This document shows positions 44,711 to 53,318 of a DNA stretch of 64,000 bases, one piece after another. The notes beneath the pieces are model-generated. The model searched no databases, had not been told where the DNA came from, and saw nothing but the letters and a program-made list of their open reading frames with translations. Each line of letters begins with the position of its first letter. Position 1 is the first letter of the stretch. The translations under genes were made by a program, and so were the position numbers. Origin of the DNA: Lysobacter capsici (GTDB lineage: Bacteria; Pseudomonadota; Gammaproteobacteria; Xanthomonadales; Xanthomonadaceae); assembly GCF_018732085.1 (NCBI RefSeq), contig NZ_CP076103.1, forward strand, positions 558,001 to 622,000, read 5' to 3'.

Positions 44711-47700
44711 GGAGCGACTCCTGCGGGGGCGCCGGCGCTGTCGGAGGATTCGTCCTCGACGCGCGGCTTACGACGGCGGCCGACGACGGCCAGGATAGAG
44801 GGAACGAGAATCAAGGTGGCGGGCGTGCCGAACAGCAGGCCGCCGATCACCGCGCGGCCGAGCGGCGCGTTCTGTTCGCCGCCGTCGCCCAGGCCGATCG
44901 CCATCGGGATGATGCCGAGCACCATCGCGCTGGCGGTCATCAGCACCGGACGCAGGCGCACCGCGGCCGATTCGTACGCGGCCAGTTCCGGATCGTGACC
45001 GTCGGCGATCAGGCCGCGGGCGAAGCTGGTGACCAGCACGCTGTTGGCGGTCGATACGCCGATCACCATCATCACGCCCATCAGCGCCGGCACGCTCAGC
45101 GGCGTACCGGTCACCCACAGGCCGACGGCGGCGCCGGCGATCGCGATCGGCAGGCCCGACATCGCCACCGCGGGTTGAATCCACGACTGGAAGTTCACCA
45201 CCAGCACCAGAAACACCAGGATGGCGGACATCACCAGGCCGGTCGCGAGTTCGCCATAGGCGCTCTGCATCTCGCCGGCCTGGCCGACGATCTCGATGCG
45301 GTTGCCGGGCTTGAGCTTGCTGTTGAGTTCGCCGGTGATCTTCGTGAGCTGGTCGTAGATCGAACCCAGGTCGGTGCCTTCCACGTTCGCGATCACGCTG
45401 ATGGTCGGCGCCAGGGTGGTGCGGGCCACGCTGGCCGGCACCTGGCGCGCGGTGACCGTGGCGATGTTGCGCAACAGCACCGCTTCGCCGTTGGCGCCGA
45501 TGCGCAGCGGCGAGTTCATCAGCGCGTCGATGTTTTTCAGATTGTTGATCGGCGCCTGCACCTGCACGGTATAGGCGATCGCGTTGACGGTGTCGGTCCA
45601 GTACACCGGCGACACCGTGCCGGCCGAACCGAGCACCGCGAGCACGGCGCGGCTGGCTTGCTGCGCATCAAGGCCGAGTTGCGCGGCGCGGGTGCGGTCG
45701 ATCTTGACCTGGTATTCGGGCAGATCGAGCACCTGGCGCAGGGCGATGTCGACCGCGCCGGGCACCTTGTGCAGGCGCTGTTCGATCTCGCGCGCCATCG
45801 CCAGATTGCCGGGCACGTCGCGGCCGATCAGGCGCACTTCGAACGCCGCCGCGGCCGAACCGGCCAGGGTGCGGCTGGTCGCGTCCGGCGGACGCTCGAA
45901 CAGCTTGGCTTCGGGGAAACGCTCGGCGATGCGCTTGCGGATCTTGACCAGGTAGTCGTGGCTGTTGGCGTGCGGCGAGCGCAGCTGCAGCATGATCTCG
46001 GCTTCGAACGAACCCACCACCGCGCTGTCGACCAGCGACAGGTTGACCGCGTCGGGCACGCCGATCTGTTCGTACACGGTCTGCAGTTCCTGCGGCGGAA
46101 TGATCGAGCGGATCTCGCGCTGGATCTCGCTGAGCTTGGCCGCGGTTTCCTCCAGGCGCGTGCCCGACGGCAACCGCACCTGCATGCGCAGCTGGCCGGC
46201 GTCGACCTGCGGGAAGTATTCGCGGCCGAGCGAGGCGGCGGCGAGCGCGCCGACGCCGAACACCAGCACCGCGACCACGGTCAGCACCAGGCCGTGATGC
46301 CCGAGCTTGATCAGCAGCGCGTGGTGCTTGTCGCGCAGCGAATCGAGCACGTGCTCGACCTTGTGGTTGATCTTCAGCAGCAGCTTTTCCGGCGCCCAGC
46401 GCGGGTTGGCGCGGCTCTTGATGTCGGCCGGCAGCAGCATGTAGCACAGCACCGGGATCAGCGTGCGCGAGAGCAGGAACGAGGCCAGCATGGCGAAGAT
46501 CACCGCCAGCGCCAGCGGGGTGAACACCCACGCCGACAGGCCGGTCATCAACAGGATCGGGGTCAGCACGATGCAGATCGAAATGGTCGAGACCATTTCC
46601 GGGAACACCACTTCCTTGGCGCTGTCCAGGATCGCGGTGCGCACGTCCTTGCCCAGCGCGATGTTGCGGTTGGTGTTCTCCACGTCGACCACCGCGTTGT
46701 CGACCAGGATGCCGATCGCCAGCGCCAGGCCGCCCAGGGTCATGACGTTGAAGGTGTAGCCCAGCAGATGCAGCATCGCGATCGACGACAGCAGCGCGAG
46801 CGGAATCGCCGACAGCACGATCATGCTCGACCGCCACGAACCGATGAACATCAGCACCACCAGCGCGACCAGCAGGCCGACCAGCAGCGCTTCGTGTTCA
46901 ATCGAGCTGATCGCGTTGTCGACGAACACCGACTGGTCGAAGATCGCGTGGATGCGCGTGCCCGGCGGCGCCGAGGCTTCGATCTCGGGCAGGCGCTCGC
47001 GCACCGCGCGCACGATCTCTACAGCGGACGCGCCGCCGAGCTTGATCAACGCCACCGACACCGCGCTGGAGCCGTCCATGCGCGCGACGTTGGTCTGCAG
47101 CGCACCGCCGTCGCGCACCGAGGCGACGTCGCGCACGTAGATCACCGTGCCGCCGCGCGACACCACCGGGATGTCGAGGAATTCGGCCGCGGTCGCCGGG
47201 CTGGTGTCGATCGAGATCTGCATCTCGCGCTGGCCTTCGCGGATCGAACCCGACGGCAAGGTCGGGCTGCCGCGTTCCAGCGCGCCGGTCACGTCGGCCG
47301 GGGTCAGGCCGTAGGTCTGCAGCTTGGCCGGATCGAGATCGACCATGATCTGCCGCGGCGCGCCGCCGTAGGGCAGGGTCATGCGGATGCCGGGAATGGT
47401 CTGGATCTGCGAACGCAGCTGCAGGCGCGCGTAGTCGTACAACTGCGCCTCGGTCAGCGAATCCGACGACAGCACCAATTGCAGCACCGGCGTGCTCGAC
47501 ACGTTGTTGCGCACCACCAGCGGCGGCGAAGTACCCGGCGGCATGCGCCGCAGGATCGTCTGCGAGACCGCGGTGATCTGCACCAGCGCGCGGTCCAGGC
47601 TCACGGTCGGCTGGAAATCGATGCGCACGATGCTGGCGCCGTTGATCGTTTCCGAACGAACCTCTTTAAGGTCGTCGACGGTGTTGAGGATCGCCGCCTC

Positions 47701-47901
47701 GGAGAACGAGGTCATCTTCGCCGCGACGTCGGCCGCCGGCAGGCCGGTGTAGGTCCACACCAGATTGATCGAGGGAATCCCGACCTCGGGAAGGATGTCG
47801 GTCGGCATCTTGCGCGCCGACAGCACGCCGAACAGCAGGATCAGGATCGCCAGGACGCCGATGGTGTAACGGCGGCTCAGGGCGTATTGAACAATCCACA
47901 T
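44707..47901 (-). CDS. RND efflux transporter, inner-membrane pump (AcrB-like superfamily)
   Basis: The 1064-residue protein has the RND layout: TM1 ('YTIGVLAILILLFGVLSARK'), a large periplasmic loop, TM2-6 ('LGGLALAIGILVDNAVVDVENTNRN' with the proton-relay Asp), a second loop and TM8-12 ('MGVMMVIGVSTANSVLVTSFARG'). It belongs to the hydrophobe/amphiphile- or multidrug-related group that lacks one TM4 Asp of AcrB. It expels compounds or participates in signalling; substrate unknown. The start at 47901 (MWIVQYALSRRYTIG) is where the family starts. No outer-membrane channel gene is adjacent. Confidence 0.93.
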   Translation of the reverse strand: MWIVQYALSRRYTIGVLAILILLFGVLSARKMPTDILPEVGIPSINLVWTYTGLPAADVAAKMTSFSEAAILNTVDDLKEVRSETINGASIVRIDFQPTVSLDRALVQITAVSQTILRRMPPGTSPPLVVRNNVSSTPVLQLVLSSDSLTEAQLYDYARLQLRSQIQTIPGIRMTLPYGGAPRQIMVDLDPAKLQTYGLTPADVTGALERGSPTLPSGSIREGQREMQISIDTSPATAAEFLDIPVVSRGGTVIYVRDVASVRDGGALQTNVARMDGSSAVSVALIKLGGASAVEIVRAVRERLPEIEASAPPGTRIHAIFDQSVFVDNAISSIEHEALLVGLLVALVVLMFIGSWRSSMIVLSAIPLALLSSIAMLHLLGYTFNVMTLGGLALAIGILVDNAVVDVENTNRNIALGKDVRTAILDSAKEVVFPEMVSTISICIVLTPILLMTGLSAWVFTPLALAVIFAMLASFLLSRTLIPVLCYMLLPADIKSRANPRWAPEKLLLKINHKVEHVLDSLRDKHHALLIKLGHHGLVLTVVAVLVFGVGALAAASLGREYFPQVDAGQLRMQVRLPSGTRLEETAAKLSEIQREIRSIIPPQELQTVYEQIGVPDAVNLSLVDSAVVGSFEAEIMLQLRSPHANSHDYLVKIRKRIAERFPEAKLFERPPDATSRTLAGSAAAAFEVRLIGRDVPGNLAMAREIEQRLHKVPGAVDIALRQVLDLPEYQVKIDRTRAAQLGLDAQQASRAVLAVLGSAGTVSPVYWTDTVNAIAYTVQVQAPINNLKNIDALMNSPLRIGANGEAVLLRNIATVTARQVPASVARTTLAPTISVIANVEGTDLGSIYDQLTKITGELNSKLKPGNRIEIVGQAGEMQSAYGELATGLVMSAILVFLVLVVNFQSWIQPAVAMSGLPIAIAGAAVGLWVTGTPLSVPALMGVMMVIGVSTANSVLVTSFARGLIADGHDPELAAYESAAVRLRPVLMTASAMVLGIIPMAIGLGDGGEQNAPLGRAVIGGLLFGTPATLILVPSILAVVGRRRKPRVEDESSDSAGAPAGVAP

Positions 47902-48839
47902 CGTGAGGGGAGTCCGATTGAAGGAGCCGACGGCTGGATGAGTGGTGCGAAGTGTCCGCGCCTGGCGATCGGGCCGCAGCCGTGTCGCGTGGAACGGTTC
48001 GTATGCAGGCCGCAACGCTGGCGATGCGCCGCGCAAGGGACGGTGAAGAAACGAACAACCAAGAGCCGAACAACGAAGAACCGAACAACGAAGAACCGCA
48101 AGCTCTGGCGGCACTCTAGGCGCGGCACGCGTACGCGAAGCTGTCGTTTGGCTGACAAATTCGTCAGCTGCGGACGTGAGGATACGAACGGGCACTGCGG
48201 GCGGTCCGCGCGAACGCGTGGGCGGGGCGTCTGCGATCGTTGCGCGTGGCGTGTTGGGGGCGTATCGAGTGTGGGGTTGGGCTGGACCTCGCTCGCTGTT
48301 GGACCGGCGGCATCCGTTCGCGTTTCCGCCCGGCCCGCTCCGGGGCTCGCGCGACCACCGCCGCTACCCGGCGTACCGTCGAGGCGGGCGTCGGGTCAAA
48401 GGTGTCGACCAGCGTTCGCTGGCCAGGGTGCAACGGGGAGTGCGGTTACGTTAGTCGCACACTCGCGCGTGCGTTAGTACATTACTGTCGCATCGTTGCC
48501 TATTTCTGCAATTTGGCTGGATCGGCACAGCTTGCGGGCAGATTTGTACCGATGGCGGGGCGGCGGGTCGTCGTTCGGGAAATCAGGTGGATCCAGACTT
48601 TTGCCCGATCCCCGGCGGCCGGCGAAGCGGCGCGGTCCGCGGCTTGGGGCAGGCTGCTGGATTGCCTGATCGGATGGCGCCGAGGCGTTGCTGCGTCGTG
48701 GTCGCAGGCGCGCGGGGTCGCTGCCGATGCGGCCGGCGAGCGCGTGGCCCACGGCTTCGCAAGCGCCCGCGCGCTGGCATACTCCAGGCTCAGGGAATCG
48801 CTCGCACCGAGCCGCGTCACGACAGGGAGACACACGTCG
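47902..48839. other. 938-bp gene-free gap upstream of the effector pair
   Basis: I see no supportable protein gene. Contents: 15-bp units (CCGAACAACGAAGAA, two exact plus one diverged copy) at 48051-48095, a 69-bp element at 48485-48553 that is shared with the araC promoter, and an AGGGAGA RBS for the immunity gene at its right end. The 48100-48480 and 48560-48830 stretches have no repeat or coding pattern that I can name. Confidence 0.65.
48485..48553 (+). promoter_or_regulatory. Conserved 69-bp element, copy 1 (upstream of effector pair)
   Basis: It contains the inverted repeat TTGC-CTATTTCT-GCAA and ends GTACCGAT. By hand count about 54 of 69 positions match the element in front of the araC gene at 51703. 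It lies 287 bp before the immunity gene start. A shared AraC-type binding site is the simplest explanation. Confidence 0.6.
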
Positions 48840-49574
48840 ATGGTCAACATCCGGATCCCGGCCTGGCTGGCAATGGCGATGCTGTTGCCCGCAACCGGCT
48901 TGTTCGGCGCCTGCGCCGCGAAACAGCCGCACGAACCCTCGCCTCCGTCCGAACCTGTGAAGGTCAGCGCCGCCATGTCCGAAACCATCCCGTCTTCGCC
49001 GCCCGCCGCCGGCGCGCAAACGCTCACCGCGCAAGAAGCCGGGCACCGGCTGCTGACGTTGATCGACAGCCTCAGGACACCGGCGGATTTCAGCCTGGAC
49101 CGCTTCAAGACGGTCATGCGCCTGCCCGAGCCGTCGACCGAGGACGCCGGCGAACGCGAGCCGGGCTACGAAGGGTTTTCCGAAGCGATCGCCGGCAGCG
49201 ACTGGTCGCAGACCATCGCCTACTCCGACGATCCGTCGTCGGCGGACGCGAAGAAGATCGAATACCGCCTCGACTACGAAGGCGCCCAGGCCGATCAGGA
49301 CCAACTCGATCTGGGCCCGGCCTGCGCGATGGACTACGCGGCCTATCGGCGCGCGCTGCTCGACATGGGATTCCAGGAAGGCCCGGCGACGCCGAGCAAG
49401 ATCGAATACGCCACGCGCGGCACCTTGTCGCAGGCCTTCCGGCGCGGCGGGTTGAACGTGGACATCGTGACCCAGCGCGAATCGGCCGCGTCCGAAGCCA
49501 AGCGCGCGCATGCCTGCGTGCGCAGCATCGAGGTGCGCCTGAATGCCGCGGCCGCGGCCCAAGAGGAGGGCTGA
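48840..49574 (+). CDS. Lipoprotein, putative X-T4SS immunity protein (X-Tfi)
   Basis: The 244-residue product starts with MVNIRIPAWLAMAMLLPA and a lipobox-like LFGAC (Cys25), so it should be a periplasmic lipoprotein. The mature part is mixed alpha/beta with two Cys ('LGPACAMDYAAYRRALLDMG', 'AHACVRSIEVRLN'); I find no enzyme motif. It ends three bases before the XVIPCD effector starts, so it is made together with it. In Xanthomonadales, effectors of the bacterial-killing type IV secretion system are encoded right after a lipoprotein or periplasmic immunity gene; I infer that role here. AGGGAGA lies upstream of the ATG. Confidence 0.7.
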   Translation: MVNIRIPAWLAMAMLLPATGLFGACAAKQPHEPSPPSEPVKVSAAMSETIPSSPPAAGAQTLTAQEAGHRLLTLIDSLRTPADFSLDRFKTVMRLPEPSTEDAGEREPGYEGFSEAIAGSDWSQTIAYSDDPSSADAKKIEYRLDYEGAQADQDQLDLGPACAMDYAAYRRALLDMGFQEGPATPSKIEYATRGTLSQAFRRGGLNVDIVTQRESAASEAKRAHACVRSIEVRLNAAAAAQEEG

Positions 49575-49577
49575 GCC

Positions 49578-51395
49578 ATGCCGGGCCCTAATCCTCAGCT
49601 GACCGCGGCGCTCAATCAGTTCGCGCTGGAACCGGGCGTCACCCCGGAACAGGCCGCGCAGTTGCGCGCGGCGATCAACGCCACCCCAACCTTGTTGAAC
49701 AGCCTCAATGCCGACGCGGCCAACGGCCACCTGCGCAGCTTCGCGCTGGCGCCGCCCGGGCCGGCGTCGGTCGGCCAATACGATATCGCCAGCGGCAAGG
49801 TCACCCTGCCGGCCGAGGTGCTGACCGGCGCCACGCCGGTCAATCCGGACCTGCGCGCGGTGTTGAAGCTGCAGGACATGAGCCTGCGTTTCGCCCACAC
49901 CGCCAACGTCACCCCGGACATGCACGCCAACCTGGAGCGCACGCTCAACGGGTCGCCGGTGTTGATCGACCAGTTCAAGAACGCGGTGCGCAACGAGAGC
50001 CAGCGCGAGTTGCGCGGTTTCGCGCTGCACACCGATCCCGGCGCCGGCGGCAGTTACGACCCGACCACGCGGACCATGAACCTGACGCCGGCGAGCCTGT
50101 CCACGGCCACCTTCGACCAACACAACATGAGTTTCGTGCTCGGCCACGAGATGGAGCACGGCTTCAACCGCGCCGGCATGAACACGGCGCGCGATCAGTT
50201 CGACGCCCGGGCGCGGCAGATCGCCTCCGACGCCAACCCGATCAACGACTACACCGCGCCGAGCGTGCGCTGGATGCAGTCCAATCGCAACGACGAAGCC
50301 GAGGCCCACATCGCCGGCTGGAACGCGATGCTGAGTTACGAAAAACAGCGCAGCGGCAATCCGAACGCCGGTCTGACCGAGATGTGGAACAACGCCAACC
50401 GCGGGCGGGTCGAGGACTTCCTCGAACTCGATGCCGCCGGCACGCCGGTGGCGCGGGCCAATCTGACCTTCAACGCCGACAGCAGCCTGACCAGTTCGCC
50501 GACCAATGTCTCGACGATGGGCCAGTACTACTTCGATCAGAAGCCGGTCGGCACGCCGGGCGTCGCCGCGCACGCCACCGTCGACCTGGGGCCGCACGGC
50601 CATTCGGATTACGCCAATCTCTACGGCGCCGGCATCGTCGGGCGCGCGATCTGGTTCGAACAGAACGTCGCGGTGCCCAAGCACGGCGCCGCCTCGCGCA
50701 TGCATCTGAACTTGAACAGCCTGGGCGTGAGCGAAACGCTGATGGAGGAGAACGGCATCTTCATCCGCGCCGGCTCCGGCACCGCATCGCAGGCCTATCG
50801 CGACACCAGCACCACGCCATCGGTGGCGGGCCGGTTCGATCACACCTTCGACGGACCGCACAAGCAACAGCACGTGCCGATCGACGCGTCGCTCGCGCGC
50901 GAGGGCGAGCGCCCGGCGCCGGGCGGCGTCGGCGAGGGTCCGGCGCGCGGCGACGCGGCGCCGGGACGCGCCGCGGGCGCGGTGCTGTCCGATCCGGAGC
51001 ATCCCGGCCACGCCATGTACAACGGCGCGCTGCAGGGGCTGCGGCAGTCGGTCAACATCCCGCCGGGCACCTTCCAGCCGCACGACGAGGAGCGGTTGGC
51101 CGCCGGCATCGTCGCGCAGGCGCTCAATCAACGCGACGCCTTCCCGGCCGCGCGCATCGACCACGTGGTGTTCAACCGCGACCGCAGCATGCTGATCGGC
51201 GTGCAGGGCCCGCTCAACGACCCGACCCATCATCTGGCCGGCGTGAACGTGCAACGCGCGATCGCGACGCCGGTCGAACAGTCCTCGCAGGCCAGCGGGC
51301 CGGCGTTGCAGTCGCTGCAGCAGGGCCAGGAGGCCGCGCGGATTCAGGCCGAGACCCAGGGCACGCAGGCCCAGGCGCGCGGGATGCAGCAGTAG
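49578..51395 (+). CDS. Putative X-T4SS effector: HExxH metallopeptidase-like toxin with C-terminal XVIPCD
   Basis: The 605-residue protein lacks a signal peptide. Residues 5-90 and about 93-180 are two copies of one module ('VTPEQAAQLRAAINATPTLL', 'LRSFALAPP' vs 'VTPDMHANLERTLNGSPVLI', 'LRGFALHTD'). Then comes 'FVLGHEMEHGFNR' with H190-E191-x-x-H194 and, about 45 residues on, 'NRNDEAEAHIAGWNA', which fits a zinc metallopeptidase site. A Gly/Pro/Ala linker leads to a XVIPCD at about 468-580 ('LSDPEHPGHAMYNGAL', 'RIDHVVFNRDRSMLIGVQGPLNDPTHHLAGVNV', 'PVEQSSQ'), the domain that docks effectors to VirD4 of the X-T4SS, and a Gln-rich tail. It would be injected into rival bacteria. The secretion apparatus is not in this window. 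Confidence 0.85.
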   Translation: MPGPNPQLTAALNQFALEPGVTPEQAAQLRAAINATPTLLNSLNADAANGHLRSFALAPPGPASVGQYDIASGKVTLPAEVLTGATPVNPDLRAVLKLQDMSLRFAHTANVTPDMHANLERTLNGSPVLIDQFKNAVRNESQRELRGFALHTDPGAGGSYDPTTRTMNLTPASLSTATFDQHNMSFVLGHEMEHGFNRAGMNTARDQFDARARQIASDANPINDYTAPSVRWMQSNRNDEAEAHIAGWNAMLSYEKQRSGNPNAGLTEMWNNANRGRVEDFLELDAAGTPVARANLTFNADSSLTSSPTNVSTMGQYYFDQKPVGTPGVAAHATVDLGPHGHSDYANLYGAGIVGRAIWFEQNVAVPKHGAASRMHLNLNSLGVSETLMEENGIFIRAGSGTASQAYRDTSTTPSVAGRFDHTFDGPHKQQHVPIDASLAREGERPAPGGVGEGPARGDAAPGRAAGAVLSDPEHPGHAMYNGALQGLRQSVNIPPGTFQPHDEERLAAGIVAQALNQRDAFPAARIDHVVFNRDRSMLIGVQGPLNDPTHHLAGVNVQRAIATPVEQSSQASGPALQSLQQGQEAARIQAETQGTQAQARGMQQ

Positions 51396-51803
51396 CCCCC
51401 GGGGCGATGACCTGGTTGGCGTGGTTGCGCATTGCCGGCCTGCGAAGGCCCGCGCGCGAACCCCGGCACTTCGTGCAAGCCACGCAATCTTTTGTGGGAG
51501 GGGCTATCTGCCCCGACGCTCTTTTCTCAGATCGCTTCGAATCTTGAATTGCGTCGCTTGTGATCGAAAAGCGTCGGGGCAGATAGCCCCTCCCACGCAG
51601 ACCTCAAGACTCGCTGCGATGGGCAAGCTCGCTGCTCGGGACGGGCGGCGGCGCGGTCGCGGGCCCTCCATGCGGTCGCCGCCACGCTCGGCCGGCCTAT
51701 TCCCGTCGCATCCTTGCCTATTTCTGCAAACCGGCCGACTAAGCACAGTCTGCGGCCGGATTCGTACCGATAATCGAGGCAACCCGACACTGTACGGGAC
51801 GCC
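51396..51803. repeat. Gap with GTGGGAGGGG-family inverted element and araC promoter
   Basis: A complete inverted element occupies 51494-51596 (GTGGGAGGGGCTATCTGCCC ... GGGCAGATAGCCCCTCCCAC), matching the one at 16640. The right end carries the 69-bp element 51703-51771. No gene is supported. Confidence 0.85.
51703..51771 (+). promoter_or_regulatory. Conserved 69-bp element, copy 2 (araC promoter)
   Basis: It contains TTGC-CTATTTCT-GCAA and ends GTACCGAT, with GATAAT at 51768-51773 as a possible -10, 30 bp before the araC start. It matches 48485-48553. It probably is where the regulator binds its own promoter. Confidence 0.6.
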
Positions 51804-52754
51804 ATGAACGCCAATACCTCCGCCGAATCGATCGCGCAACGCGGCAGCTGCGCCGCGCAGGCCGAACTGGTCGACCGGATTGCCCGATTGACCGACAGCG
51901 ACGGCGTCCACGCCACCGCGGTGCGGCCGCTGCACCTGATCCGCATGAGCGCGCCGACCGAGTGTTCGCCGTCGGTGTACGAGCCGCGCCTGTGCGTGGT
52001 CGCGCAAGGCCGCAAGGTCGTGACCTTGTCGGGCCGCACCTACCACTACGACCCGCTCAACTACCTGGTGGTGTCGGTGACGCTGCCGATGATCGGCCAG
52101 GTGGTCGAGGCGACGCCGGACAAACCGTATCTGTGCCTGCGCCTGGACATCGACCCGGCGCAGATCGCCAGCCTGATCGTCGATGCCGGCCAGTCGCCGG
52201 CGATCGATCATGGCCATGGCGGCAACGGCGTCGACCTGGGCCTGTACGCGGCGCGGGTCAACACGACCCTGATGGACGCGGTGCTGCGGTTGATGCGCCT
52301 GCTCGACACGCCGCAGGACCTGCCGGTGCTCGCGCCGATGGCCTTGCGGGAAATTTTCTATCGCGTGCTGATGGGCGACCTCGGCCATCGCCTGCGCGCG
52401 CTGGCGCTGACCGACAGTCGCTCCAGCCGCATCGCCAAGGCCGTGGCGGTGCTGCGCCAGTGCTACCTGCAGCCGTTGAGCATCGACGAACTGGCCGAGC
52501 AGGTGCATATGAGCACCTCCTCGCTGCACCATCAGTTCAAGGCGGTGACGACCTTGTCGCCGCTGCAGTTCCAGAAGCATCTGCGCCTGCACGAAGCGCG
52601 GCGCCTGATGATGGTCAGCGGGGTCGAGGCGGTGACCGCCGCGCATCGGGTCGGTTACGAAAGCCCGTCGCAGTTCTCGCGCGAGTACAAGCGATTGTTC
52701 GGTGCGCCGCCGCGCGCCGAGGTGGTGTTGGCGCGGGGCATGCCGCAGGGCTGA
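51804..52754 (+). CDS. AraC-family transcriptional regulator
   Basis: The 316-residue protein has an AraC_N-type ligand domain ('YEPRLCVVAQGRKVVTLSGR', 'YLVVSVTLPMIGQVVEATPD') and a C-terminal double helix-turn-helix ('SIDELAEQVHMSTSSLHHQF', 'AHRVGYESPSQFSREYKRLF'). This subgroup usually sits beside an oxidoreductase gene and senses small molecules; no such gene is adjacent here. The 69-bp element 33 bp before the start also lies in front of the effector pair, suggesting a shared regulon. Confidence 0.93.
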   Translation: MNANTSAESIAQRGSCAAQAELVDRIARLTDSDGVHATAVRPLHLIRMSAPTECSPSVYEPRLCVVAQGRKVVTLSGRTYHYDPLNYLVVSVTLPMIGQVVEATPDKPYLCLRLDIDPAQIASLIVDAGQSPAIDHGHGGNGVDLGLYAARVNTTLMDAVLRLMRLLDTPQDLPVLAPMALREIFYRVLMGDLGHRLRALALTDSRSSRIAKAVAVLRQCYLQPLSIDELAEQVHMSTSSLHHQFKAVTTLSPLQFQKHLRLHEARRLMMVSGVEAVTAAHRVGYESPSQFSREYKRLFGAPPRAEVVLARGMPQG

Positions 52755-53318
52755 GCCTGCATCGCGATCCGGCGATGCCTCGCGCGTCGCGATACGCCTG
52801 TCCGTGCCGATACGTTCGCCGCTGCTCGTCGAAATCTTCCGCGACACCGATGCGACGCCCGCGACTGCGCGAGCGCGTTTGCGCGACCAACTGAATCGTC
52901 GCGAAAAGTTTCGTATGAAACCGCATGCCGCATGCCGCATGCCGCATGCCGCGCGGCGCCGCGACCTGCGTGTCGCGATGCACGCACGCAGTCGCGAATG
53001 AACAAACGCGCGACGCGCGAACTGGGTAGGGCGTTCGCCACGCACTTGCGTTTCGCGCGCGGCGCAACGCGTGCACGCCGCGGCGATATGAAAAATCGTG
53101 CTGTCAAAATAAGTGCCACGGTGATGGGGGGACGTCGCACTTTTTGCGTTTGAGGATTGAGCGCGACGAAAACTCGATCCCTTCCTCCCCCCTGATCGTC
53201 GCACTCCCACCGCCGTTCCCTTTCCCGCACCCAGGTCTTTGCGCCTCGGCCGTGCCACGGGCTTGTGCCCGTCGGCAGCGGACGAGCATGACTGCAAATC
53301 CGCATCAGGAATCAACGA
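52755..53318. other. Gap with CCGCATG array and weak hairpins
   Basis: The 564-bp gap holds four CCGCATG units in tandem (52921-52948), a weak terminator-like hairpin (53111-53145) and a short ACGGGC-TTGT-GCCCGT hairpin (53257-53272) in the likely leader of the protease gene. Short open frames here lack protein character. Nothing else recognised. Confidence 0.6.
53111..53145 (+). terminator. Weak, possibly bidirectional terminator
   Basis: AAGTGC (53111-53116) pairs with GCACTT across a 23-nt loop and is followed by a run of five T; on the other side AAAATA precedes it. The stem is only six base pairs, so this is a low-confidence end for the araC transcript, 360 bp after its stop. Confidence 0.3.

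Noticed and set aside
48240..48839. 200-residue upstream extension of the immunity lipoprotein
   Set aside because: The sequence is Arg/Ala-rich and not protein-like; RBS and signal peptide define the start at 48840.
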